A stretch of DNA of 5,307 nt from the NCBI GenBank assembly GCA_020851915.1, contig JADZBT010000110.1, forward strand, positions 1 to 5,307, read 5' to 3'. This DNA is from Alphaproteobacteria bacterium (GTDB lineage: Bacteria > Pseudomonadota > Alphaproteobacteria > Rickettsiales > RI-342). A model generated the notes under the pieces. That model was not told the origin of the DNA. It saw nothing but the letters and a program-made list of their open reading frames with translations, and ran no database searches. Of the stretch, positions 1-5,307 are shown piece by piece. Each line of letters opens with the position of its first letter. Position 1 is the stretch's first letter. Position numbers and translations under genes: made by a program.

Positions 1-411
1 GAGTACGTCGAGCGCGTCCCATGCGACGTCGCGCAGCATCTGCGTCAGTGCCTTGGTGACCATCGGGCCGCGCCAGACCAGCGCGCTGTTGTCATCGCCC
101 GCGATGAGGCCGATGGACATGCACTGGATGCCATGCGAGTTCATTGGCACGAGTTTTTTGTCTTTCACTTCCGGCCTGCCGGAAAGGCCCATCATGCGCG
201 GGATGGAGGGGCCGTAGATGTCGGCGTCGAGGATGCCCACGCGCGTTCCTGCCGCAGCCAGTGCCATGGCGATGCCCACGGTCGTGGTGGATTTTCCTAC
301 GCCGCCCTTGCCGGATGCTACCGCGATCAGGCGCTTTACGCCCGTAATAGGAACCTGTTTCCAGATATTCGCGCCACAGGCGGCGGCGGGTTGTGGAGGA
401 GATGATGACAT
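1..411 (-). CDS. mrp: Mrp/ApbC-family P-loop ATPase, Fe-S cluster carrier (5' part, runs off left edge)
   Basis: The first 137 codons are visible and the rest lies beyond the window edge. Residues 33-42 are the deviant Walker A motif SGKGGVGKST, with the signature lysine K35 and the P-loop lysine K40. Residues 61-70 (LDADIYGPSI) and PRMMG just after are the switch region typical of Mrp/NBP35 proteins, and VWRGPMVTKAL near residues 112-122 is another family block. By family knowledge these cytoplasmic dimers bind ATP and a bridging [4Fe-4S] cluster and pass it to target apoproteins; the CxxC cluster ligands would lie beyond the edge. The start is firm: a TAA stop sits directly in front of the ATG in the same frame, with AGAAGGA 11 nt upstream. 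The protein therefore lacks the N-terminal DUF59/MIP18 domain that many bacterial Mrp proteins carry and begins with a short Pro/Ala-rich tail. It is divergent from hflK. Family assignment is secure; target proteins are unknown. Confidence 0.95.
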   Translation of the reverse strand, partial: MSSSPPQPAAACGANIWKQVPITGVKRLIAVASGKGGVGKSTTTVGIAMALAAAGTRVGILDADIYGPSIPRMMGLSGRPEVKDKKLVPMNSHGIQCMSIGLIAGDDNSALVWRGPMVTKALTQMLRDVAWDALDVL

Positions 412-414
412 TTA

Positions 415-443
415 CTTGAAAATCCTTCTAAACTCACCTAACT
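415..443 (+). promoter_or_regulatory. Candidate sigma-32 (RpoH) heat-shock promoter for hflK-hflC-degP
   Basis: CTTGAAA at 415-421 is a perfect match to the sigma-32 -35 element. The -10 region is CCTAACT at 437-443, which fits the alphaproteobacterial pattern as I recall it (CTTG, 17-18 nt, CYTATNT) in all informative positions but one, with 18 nt between CTTG and the -10. Transcription would start near 450 and give a leader of about 50 nt before the hflK ATG. The placement suits the genes downstream, since hflKC and degP homologues are stress-related in several bacteria. The -35 element sits between the ribosome binding site and the start codon of the divergent mrp gene. The consensus is from memory and the match is by eye. 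No equally good sigma-70 promoter was seen: TTGAAA is a good -35 but its -10 candidates are poor. Confidence 0.5.
423..429 (-). promoter_or_regulatory. Ribosome binding site of mrp
   Basis: Read on the minus strand this is AGAAGGA, with 11 nt to the ATG of mrp. It supports the short start, which is also enforced by the in-frame stop directly upstream of the ATG. The spacing is slightly long. Confidence 0.5.
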
Positions 444-498
444 ATGGAGCCTCGGTGTAGGAACGCGCAAGCACAAAACGAACTCACGGAACAAAGAT

Positions 499-1635
499 AT
501 GCCAACTCAGGGACCATGGGGCAGCGGCCCTACCGGGAATAATGGTGGCGGCGGTTTAGGAAACGGCGGTGGACGCAGGCCTCCGCGTGGCGGCGGCACG
601 CCTCCGGGGCCGGACATAGACGATCTTATCCGCAAAGGTCAGGAACGCGTGCGCGACCTGTTTCCCGGAGGGGATGGCAATAAAAAAGGATTCTTCCTGC
701 TGTTTCTGGTGCTGCTGCTGTTGTGGGCGAGCAGCGGTATATACCGCGTCGAGCCGGACGAGCAGGGCGTGGTGCTGCGCTTCGGCCAATATCATAATAC
801 AACGGGCCCAGGATTGCGTTACCACCTGCCGGTTCCCATCGAGGAGGTGTTGAAGCCGCGCGTCACCAGCATCAACCGCGAGGAGATCGGCTACCGGTCG
901 CCTCCCATGGCCGGCATGAGCGAACGGCTGGAGCGTTCGATTCCCGAAGAGAGCCTGATGCTCACCGGTGACGAGAACATCATCGACATTAACTTCGAAG
1001 TGCAGTGGAAGATAAAGGACGCCAAGAATTTCCTATTCAACGTGCGTAATCCTTCGATCGCGGTGCGTAACGCCGCCGAGAGCGCGATGCGTGAAGTGAT
1101 CGGCCACAGCGACATTTCCAAGGCGCTGGCCGAGGGCCGTCTGGAGATCGAGCTTGCCGCGCGCAAGCTCTTGCAGGAAACGCTCGACGCCTACGGCGCG
1201 GGTATTGAGATCGTGCTGTTGCAGATGTTGAAATCCGACCCGCCTTCAGATGTTATCGACGCCTTCCGCGACGTGCAGACGGCGAAGGCCGATCAGGAGC
1301 GCCTCATCAACGAGGCCCAATCCTATCGTAACGACATACTGCCCAAGGCTCGCGGACAGGCGGAGCAGGTGTTACAGGATGCCGATGCTTACAAGCAGCA
1401 GGTGGTGGCACATGCTCAGGGTGAGGCGGCCCGTTTCATGTCGGTCTACGAAGAGTATAAAAAGGCCAAGGACGTTACCCGCAAGCGTATGTATATCGAC
1501 ACGATGGAGAATATTCTGGGTGGCATGGACAAGATCATTATCGATCAGAAATCGGGCAATGGTGTCGTGCCGTATCTCCCGTTGCCGGAGTTGAAGAAGC
1601 GTTCCGAGTCCGAGCCTGAAAGCGGAGGAAACTGA
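499..1635 (+). CDS. hflK: HflK, SPFH-family subunit of the HflKC complex that modulates FtsH
   Basis: The product has 378 residues, somewhat shorter than E. coli HflK (about 419). Residues 1-62 are a Gly/Pro/Arg-rich cytoplasmic tail typical of HflK. One transmembrane segment spans about 64-81 (GFFLLFLVLLLLWASSGI). The SPFH/band 7 domain follows from about 83, starting VEPDEQGVVLRFGQY, with the GPGLRYHLPVPIE block at 103-115. From about 255 to 330 there is an Ala/Glu/Gln/Lys-rich helical region (coiled coil), ending in VPYLPLPEL at 357-365, a C-terminal motif common in HflK. By family knowledge HflK and HflC alternate in a large cage on the periplasmic face of the inner membrane that encloses FtsH and limits its proteolysis of membrane proteins. 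The start ATG has only a weak GGA 8 nt upstream. The gene leads the operon, with hflC starting 2 bp after its stop. Confidence 0.96.
   Translation: MPTQGPWGSGPTGNNGGGGLGNGGGRRPPRGGGTPPGPDIDDLIRKGQERVRDLFPGGDGNKKGFFLLFLVLLLLWASSGIYRVEPDEQGVVLRFGQYHNTTGPGLRYHLPVPIEEVLKPRVTSINREEIGYRSPPMAGMSERLERSIPEESLMLTGDENIIDINFEVQWKIKDAKNFLFNVRNPSIAVRNAAESAMREVIGHSDISKALAEGRLEIELAARKLLQETLDAYGAGIEIVLLQMLKSDPPSDVIDAFRDVQTAKADQERLINEAQSYRNDILPKARGQAEQVLQDADAYKQQVVAHAQGEAARFMSVYEEYKKAKDVTRKRMYIDTMENILGGMDKIIIDQKSGNGVVPYLPLPELKKRSESEPESGGN
1624..1628 (+). promoter_or_regulatory. Ribosome binding site of hflC, inside the end of hflK
   Basis: GGAGG lies 9 nt before the hflC ATG, within the last codons of hflK. 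It is the strongest Shine-Dalgarno match in the window and fixes the hflC start. Its location inside hflK suggests coupled translation of the two partner subunits. Confidence 0.75.
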
Positions 1636-1637
1636 GC

Positions 1638-2561
1638 ATGAAGCTATCGCAGGGAATTATCGCGGTACTGGTAGTGGGTGCACTCATCCTGCTTTCCAGC
1701 ACGTTCTACACGGTGCATCAGGTACAGCAGGCGCTGGTGCTCGAATTCGGCAAGCCGGTGGCCATCGTGCATGAGCCGGGACTGCATGCGAAGATACCGT
1801 TCATTCAGGATGTGGAATATTTCGACAACCGCCTGCTGGAATTCAACGCCGATCCCAAGGAGGTCATTGCTTCCGACCGCAAGCGGCTGATCGTGGACGC
1901 CTATGTGCGTTACCGCATCTCCGACCCGCTCAAATTCTACCAGACGGTACGCGACGAGAACGTCATGGAAAGCCGCCTGAACTCTATTCTGGAGTCGAGC
2001 CTGCGACAGGTATTAGGCGGGTATCCGCTCGACAACATCGTGTCCATCGAGCGGGCGGTCGTCATGCGTAAGGTGCGTGACATCGTCAACGCCCAGACCT
2101 CGGGCGAAAAACGCGGCATCGACGAGAAGGCGCTGAAGGAGATCCGCGCGGAAAGCGACAGCGGATTCGGCGTGGAGGTGGTGGACGTACGCATCATGCG
2201 CGCCGACCTGCCCAAGGAGAACAGTCAGGCGATCTTCCATCGCATGCAGACCGAGCGCGAGCGCGAGGCCAAAGGGTATCGTGCGGGCGGAGAGGAGGAG
2301 GCGCAGAAGATCCGCGCCACTGCCGAGAAGGATCGCACCATCATTCTGGCGAAGGCAAAGAAACAGGCGGAGATCACCCGTGGTAAGGGTGAGGCCGAAG
2401 CGACCAAGATCTTCGCGGAGGCCTTCGGATCGGACGCGGATTTCTTCGAGTTCTACCGTTCGATGCAGGCCTATCAGAAGGTGCTAAAAGGAGGGGACAC
2501 CACCATGGTGTTATCCCCGGAGAGCGAGTTCATGCGCTATTTCGGAGAAACCAGACCCTAA
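1638..2561 (+). CDS. hflC: HflC, SPFH-family partner of HflK in the FtsH-modulating complex
   Basis: The product has 307 residues, near the family size (E. coli about 334). Residues 1-6 are a short cytoplasmic tail, followed by one membrane segment at about 7-24 (IIAVLVVGALILLSSTFY). The SPFH domain begins VHQVQQALVLEFGKPV at 26-41, and HEPGLHAKIPFIQDVEYFDNR at 45-65 is a hallmark HflC block. VDVRIMRADLP at 182-192 is the conserved strand before the long Glu/Arg/Lys/Ala-rich helix (about 196-262), which contains MQTEREREAKGYRAGGEEEA. Despite historical protease annotations, no serine-protease triad is expected or seen. The gene follows hflK after 2 bp and precedes the DegP-type protease by 7 to 19 bp. 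A product acting as a heteromer with HflK on the periplasmic face of the inner membrane is established for the family. Confidence 0.96.
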   Translation: MKLSQGIIAVLVVGALILLSSTFYTVHQVQQALVLEFGKPVAIVHEPGLHAKIPFIQDVEYFDNRLLEFNADPKEVIASDRKRLIVDAYVRYRISDPLKFYQTVRDENVMESRLNSILESSLRQVLGGYPLDNIVSIERAVVMRKVRDIVNAQTSGEKRGIDEKALKEIRAESDSGFGVEVVDVRIMRADLPKENSQAIFHRMQTEREREAKGYRAGGEEEAQKIRATAEKDRTIILAKAKKQAEITRGKGEAEATKIFAEAFGSDADFFEFYRSMQAYQKVLKGGDTTMVLSPESEFMRYFGETRP

Positions 2562-2570
2562 CCGCGTAAT

Positions 2571-2574
2571 GAGG
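2571..2574 (+). promoter_or_regulatory. Ribosome binding site that favours the second ATG of degP
   Basis: GAGG stands 6 nt before the ATG at 2581. The first in-frame ATG at 2569 overlaps this element and has no purine-rich site in front of it. A third ATG is at 2587. The choice changes only 4 to 6 residues of the signal peptide. Confidence 0.5.
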
Positions 2575-2580
2575 CCCGTA

Positions 2581-4062
2581 ATGTCGATGTTGACGCGATT
2601 TGCCGTTATTGTCCTATCTGTATCCGTGTTGTTATCCGTGGAGCCTCCCGCGTACGCGGCTCCCATGCCGGAGAGCTTTGCCGACGAGGTGGATGCATTG
2701 ATGCCCACGGTGGTCAATGTCTCGACCAAGCAGAAGGTCAGGAGCCGCGCAGGCATGCCGCCGGAGCTCAATATGCCGGAATTTCCTCCCGGATCGCCGT
2801 TCGAGGATTTCAACGAACTGTTCCGCCAGCTCCAGCCCTATGGCGACGGTCAGGGCGGGCCGGAGATCGAACAGGAAGCCACTTCGCTGGGGTCAGGATT
2901 CGTTATCGACCCGTCGGGTTACATCGTCACCAACAATCATGTGATCGATGGCGCGGACGAAGTGGACGTGCGCTTCAGTGACAACACGGAGCTGCCCGCA
3001 GAGATCGTCGGGCGCGATGCCAAGACCGATCTCGCATTGCTCAAGGTGAAAACCGATAAGCCGTTGAAGGCAGCGAAGTTCGGTGATTCCGATGCCGCAC
3101 GCGTGGGCGACTGGATCATTGTCATCGGTAATCCGTTCGGGTTCGGCGGCACGGTGACGGCGGGTATCATCTCGGCGCGCGCACGCGACATCAACGCCGG
3201 GCCGTTCGACGATTTCCTCCAGACGGACGCTGCCATCAACCGTGGCAATTCCGGCGGCCCGATGTTCAACATGGCGGGCGAGGTCATCGGCATCAATAGC
3301 GCGATATTCTCACCGTCGGGCGGGAATGTCGGTATCGGTTTCGCCATCCCCACGTCGCTGGCGCAACCGGTCATCGAACAGTTGAAGACCATCGGCCATG
3401 CGCGCCGCGCGTGGCTGGGCGTCACCATCCAGACGGTAGGCGAGGAATTCGCCGAGAGCCTCGGGCTCGATAAACCCGGTGGCGCGTTCGTGGTGAAGGT
3501 GACTCCCGGCAGCCCGGCGGATAAGGCGGGTATCAAAGCGGGGGACATCGTACTCTCTTTCAACGGCAAGGACATCGCCGAAATGCGGAAGCTGCCGCGT
3601 ATGGTGGCGGAAACCCCCATCGGCACGAAAGCGCAGGTGACCTTCTGGCGCAAGGGCGAGACGAAAAAGGCCATAGTCACATTAAGCGAGCTCAAGGAGG
3701 AAGAGCAGGCCGATGCTGAAGGAAAAGAGGCAGAGCCCAAGGCTGCCGATAATTCTTCCGCAGAGGTGCTGGGTATGGCGCTCATGCCGCTCTCGAGGGA
3801 GGTGCACGACCAGTTGCAGCTCGGTGATGACGTCACCGGCGGGCTGGTGATCACCGATATCAACCGCACCAGCAAGGCCTGGGCGCGTGGGCTTCGTCCG
3901 CACGATGTCATTATTGCGGTCAACGAAGAGCCGGTGGGCAGCATCAAGCAGCTTCGTTCGGAGTTCGAGAAGGCGAAGAAGGCCGGTCGCAAATTTGCTC
4001 TGCTGCGCGTGCAGCGTGGCCCGGATACCGCCTTCGTCACGCTGCCGACGGAGATGAAATAG
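2581..4062 (+). CDS. degP: DegP/HtrA-family periplasmic serine endoprotease (Do-like)
   Basis: Numbered from the ATG at 2581 the product has 493 residues, the usual size of a two-PDZ HtrA protein; an ATG at 2569 would add four residues. Residues 1-26 form a signal peptide with a basic start, a hydrophobic core and a likely cut after AYA. There is no lipobox cysteine. A Pro/Glu-rich segment (about 53-100) corresponds to the LA loop. The trypsin-like domain has a complete triad: H120 in TNNHVIDGAD, D150 in DAKTDLALLKV and S224 in GNSGGPMFN. PDZ1 covers about 277-370 and starts RAWLGVTIQ. An acidic Glu/Ala-rich linker (370-395) leads to PDZ2 at about 396-486. Family members degrade misfolded envelope proteins and can act as chaperones. 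It follows hflC closely and is probably co-transcribed, placing a periplasmic protease beside the FtsH regulators. The paralogue name (degP versus degQ or mucD) cannot be settled here. Confidence 0.94.
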   Translation: MSMLTRFAVIVLSVSVLLSVEPPAYAAPMPESFADEVDALMPTVVNVSTKQKVRSRAGMPPELNMPEFPPGSPFEDFNELFRQLQPYGDGQGGPEIEQEATSLGSGFVIDPSGYIVTNNHVIDGADEVDVRFSDNTELPAEIVGRDAKTDLALLKVKTDKPLKAAKFGDSDAARVGDWIIVIGNPFGFGGTVTAGIISARARDINAGPFDDFLQTDAAINRGNSGGPMFNMAGEVIGINSAIFSPSGGNVGIGFAIPTSLAQPVIEQLKTIGHARRAWLGVTIQTVGEEFAESLGLDKPGGAFVVKVTPGSPADKAGIKAGDIVLSFNGKDIAEMRKLPRMVAETPIGTKAQVTFWRKGETKKAIVTLSELKEEEQADAEGKEAEPKAADNSSAEVLGMALMPLSREVHDQLQLGDDVTGGLVITDINRTSKAWARGLRPHDVIIAVNEEPVGSIKQLRSEFEKAKKAGRKFALLRVQRGPDTAFVTLPTEMK

Positions 4063-4065
4063 GCT

Positions 4066-4374
4066 TTAGTCCGCTGTATCGGGAAGTTCCGGTACGCGGG
4101 CGGCTTTCTCGTGGTCGAAGCCGTATTCACGCGTCATGCGTTCCTTCACCTCATCGGATGGTTCGCCATAACCCTGCGCCAGCACTATGCCGAAATCGGC
4201 GGGAGTAAATTGCGCGCGCGGGTGCTTGCGGACATCCAGAAAACGATTCACCTTATCGAGCGGCACGGCAAGATAGCTATAGGCAGGCTGGCGGTTCGCC
4301 GCCATGCCGGAGATCAGGAACAGCGCGTGATATTCCTTGCCGATGAGGGCGGTGGTGAACCGTGGTTCAGGCAT
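4066..4374 (-). CDS. Conserved-looking hypothetical protein, 102 residues
   Basis: I do not recognise the family. The 102-residue product has no signal peptide, cysteines or clear membrane span and looks like a small soluble cytoplasmic protein. Its first third is mixed and hydrophobic (KEYHALFLISGMAANRQPAY, 13-32), followed by YLAVPLDKVNRFLDVRKHPR (34-53), then FTPADFGIVLAQGYGEPSDE (56-75) and a charged C-terminus. Codon use is GC-ending and like its neighbours, which supports real coding on this strand rather than on the plus-strand shadow frame. The ATG is 8 bp after the stop of the 233-residue gene, so the two are probably co-transcribed. No good Shine-Dalgarno sequence is seen, which fits translational coupling. 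Its stop is only 3 bp from the degP stop, in convergent orientation. No function is proposed. Confidence 0.75.
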   Translation of the reverse strand: MPEPRFTTALIGKEYHALFLISGMAANRQPAYSYLAVPLDKVNRFLDVRKHPRAQFTPADFGIVLAQGYGEPSDEVKERMTREYGFDHEKAARVPELPDTAD

Positions 4375-4382
4375 GGGTATGC

Positions 4383-5084
4383 TTAAAGGTCTAAGCCGGT
4401 TTCCTGTTTCCGTCCGGGCAGGTGGCCCGTGACGGTATCCTTGGCCATAGTATAGGCACTGTGCAGGAAACTATCCACTCGGGAATGGTGATCCGGGTCG
4501 AATGTCTTGCCGGTCAGGGCGTTGAACGCGAATTCGAGAAGGCTCACGGTGATGACGGCACTCCCGATCTTGCGGATGCCGTCACCGATCTTTTCAAGCG
4601 TGTGTTTTGCTCCTTCGCCCAGCTTGGTGCGCGATACCGCTTTGAAGAATCCCCCCAGCAACAGGGTAGAGCCCCAGACATAGAAACTCATGGGCGGAAC
4701 GGAGGTGTCTTTTTCTCCGGCGGAGGAGAAACGGCCTTCCCGGCTTCCGGAATATTCCGGGCGGATCTTCTTTGCGAGAAGTGCCTCATCGGGCAAGCGG
4801 ACGTCGAAATCCTTGAGCGTATTTTCGCCGACGGCTCTAAGAGAAGCGAATTCTTCGGGATACGATGCTTGCCACAGAAGCGCGTCTTCCCGCTTGCCGT
4901 CTGCCATGCCGTTCCATTTACCCGTTATGTAGTCATACTGGTAGGTCGCGCCGTCGCCGTCCCATACATAGAGCGGCGGTTTCATGCCTGTCATCTGGCA
5001 GTCCTCAAGCGCCGCCTGCGGGGAGAGGATAACCCCCCGGTAGGTCTTCAGAAACTCATCAAGCGTCATTTGCCCATTTGTCAT
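4383..5084 (-). CDS. Hypothetical protein, 233 residues, two hydrophobic segments
   Basis: I do not recognise the family. Residues 1-130 look soluble and Trp/Tyr-containing, with PPLYVWDGDGATYQYDYITG at 36-55 and a second charged part at 88-128. Hydrophobic segments lie at about 132-150 (MSFYVWGSTLLLGGFFKAV) and 173-190 (IGSAVITVSLLEFAFNAL). They are joined by a basic, Gly-spaced amphipathic stretch (KLGEGAKHTLEKIGDGIRKI, 154-173). The C-terminus is polar with a His pair at 199-200. There is no N-terminal signal peptide. This could be a membrane hairpin or a membrane-attached protein, but the hydrophobic segments are short and glycine-rich, so topology is open. Codon use (many GC-ending codons) favours this strand over the equally long antisense frame. 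The start is moderate: no clear Shine-Dalgarno site, and a second ATG lies five codons later. It precedes the 102-residue gene by 8 bp. Confidence 0.72.
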   Translation of the reverse strand: MTNGQMTLDEFLKTYRGVILSPQAALEDCQMTGMKPPLYVWDGDGATYQYDYITGKWNGMADGKREDALLWQASYPEEFASLRAVGENTLKDFDVRLPDEALLAKKIRPEYSGSREGRFSSAGEKDTSVPPMSFYVWGSTLLLGGFFKAVSRTKLGEGAKHTLEKIGDGIRKIGSAVITVSLLEFAFNALTGKTFDPDHHSRVDSFLHSAYTMAKDTVTGHLPGRKQETGLDL

Positions 5085-5111
5085 AGGCTATACCCTACCC
5101 TGCAAACATTA

Positions 5112-5128
5112 CCGTTTTGTTAAAACGG
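5112..5128. repeat. Perfect 7-bp inverted repeat in the serB downstream gap
   Basis: CCGTTTT at 5112-5118 and AAAACGG at 5122-5128 pair perfectly around a 3-nt loop. It lies 41 bp after the serB stop and 27 bp before the ATG of the 233-residue gene. As a terminator for serB it is weak: the stem is AT-rich toward the loop and there is no T-run after it on the minus strand. It could equally be an operator or a structured leader for the downstream gene. The rest of the 84-bp gap (5085-5168) shows no convincing promoter. Confidence 0.45.
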
Positions 5129-5168
5129 CAGAAACTAAGGAATTTTCGGTTCTAACGGCGGTTTTTCG

Positions 5169-5307
5169 CTATGCGGGCCGCAGCACCTCTTGCGCCCGGT
5201 AGCCCTGTGCGTAGAGCAATCCCACCAGTGAGCAGTGGTTGAGCTGGCCGGCGATAGCATCACGCACCTTGGGTTTAGCGTGGTGGGCGATGCCTAATCC
5301 TGCCGCC
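5169..5307 (-). CDS. serB: Phosphoserine phosphatase SerB, C-terminal end (runs off right edge)
   Basis: Only the last 45 codons and the TAG stop are in the window. The visible residues begin AAGLGIAHHAKPKVRDAIAG and continue to CSLVGLLYAQGYRAQEVLRPA. This matches the C-terminal block of SerB, where AAGLGVAxHAKP follows the HAD-family motif GDGANDL (beyond the edge) and the LTALLYLQGY-like block closes the protein. The enzyme hydrolyses phosphoserine to serine in the last step of serine biosynthesis in the cytoplasm. The catalytic aspartates cannot be checked here. The gene is in the same direction as the two unknown genes that follow, 84 bp away. Assignment rests on a short but distinctive stretch. 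Confidence 0.88.
   Translation of the reverse strand, partial: AAGLGIAHHAKPKVRDAIAGQLNHCSLVGLLYAQGYRAQEVLRPA

Noticed and set aside
133..460. Three overlapping short plus-strand open frames at the left end
   Set aside because: They lie opposite the clear mrp P-loop coding sequence and their products are low-complexity Arg/Pro/Ala-rich.
541..606. GGC/GGT-rich repeat-like tract near the start of hflK
   Set aside because: It encodes the Gly-rich N-terminal tail usual in HflK and needs no separate explanation as a DNA repeat.
1250..2487. Several short open frames in other frames of hflK and hflC
   Set aside because: They are Arg/Ser-rich shadows of two well-defined SPFH genes, with no domain features of their own.
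2937..4130. A 397-codon open frame antisense to degP
   Set aside because: It is rich in Ser, Pro, Thr and Ala with no recognisable domain, and lies opposite a clear HtrA protease with a full catalytic triad. Long antisense frames of this type follow from the GC-rich codon use of the real gene.
4422..5123. A plus-strand open frame as long as the 233-residue minus-strand gene
   Set aside because: Its predicted product is Arg/Cys/His-rich without an ordered hydrophobic pattern, while the minus strand shows normal GC-ending codon use, a coherent protein and close spacing to the next gene. The call remains moderately uncertain because neither product matches a family I know.
5112..5128. Intrinsic terminator for serB
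   Set aside because: The hairpin is short and AT-rich, and no T-run follows it on the minus strand, so I list it only as an inverted repeat.

Overview
The window is about 58-60 % GC by eye and reads as part of a chromosome from an alphaproteobacterium. It is mostly a housekeeping block for envelope and protein quality control. The evidence for the lineage is the gene content and order (mrp / hflK-hflC-degP / serB, an arrangement I recall as common in Alphaproteobacteria), the Gly-rich N-terminus of HflK, and a sigma-32-like promoter of the alphaproteobacterial pattern. I cannot name the genus.

Left part, 1-498. The 5' part of an mrp/apbC-type P-loop ATPase gene (Fe-S cluster carrier family) runs leftwards out of the window. 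An 87-bp divergent intergenic region separates it from hflK. That region carries a candidate heat-shock (RpoH) promoter pointing right and the ribosome binding site of mrp pointing left.

Centre, 499-4062. hflK, hflC and a degP/htrA-type periplasmic serine protease are closely packed on the plus strand (2-bp and 7- to 19-bp gaps) and probably form one operon. HflK and HflC are membrane SPFH proteins that assemble around the FtsH protease and control its access to membrane substrates. The DegP-like protein degrades or holds misfolded proteins on the periplasmic side. A heat-shock promoter would therefore drive a two-sided membrane quality-control module.

Right part, 4063-5307. Three genes lie on the minus strand, convergent with degP. 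Reading leftwards from the right edge they are the last 45 codons of serB (phosphoserine phosphatase), an 84-bp gap with a perfect 7-bp inverted repeat, a 233-residue protein of unknown function with two hydrophobic segments, and 8 bp further on a 102-residue protein of unknown function. The unknown pair is the only part of the window that is not a standard housekeeping gene and is the best candidate for something undescribed.

I saw no tRNA, rRNA, CRISPR array, insertion sequence or integrase. There is no gene-free stretch longer than 87 bp.
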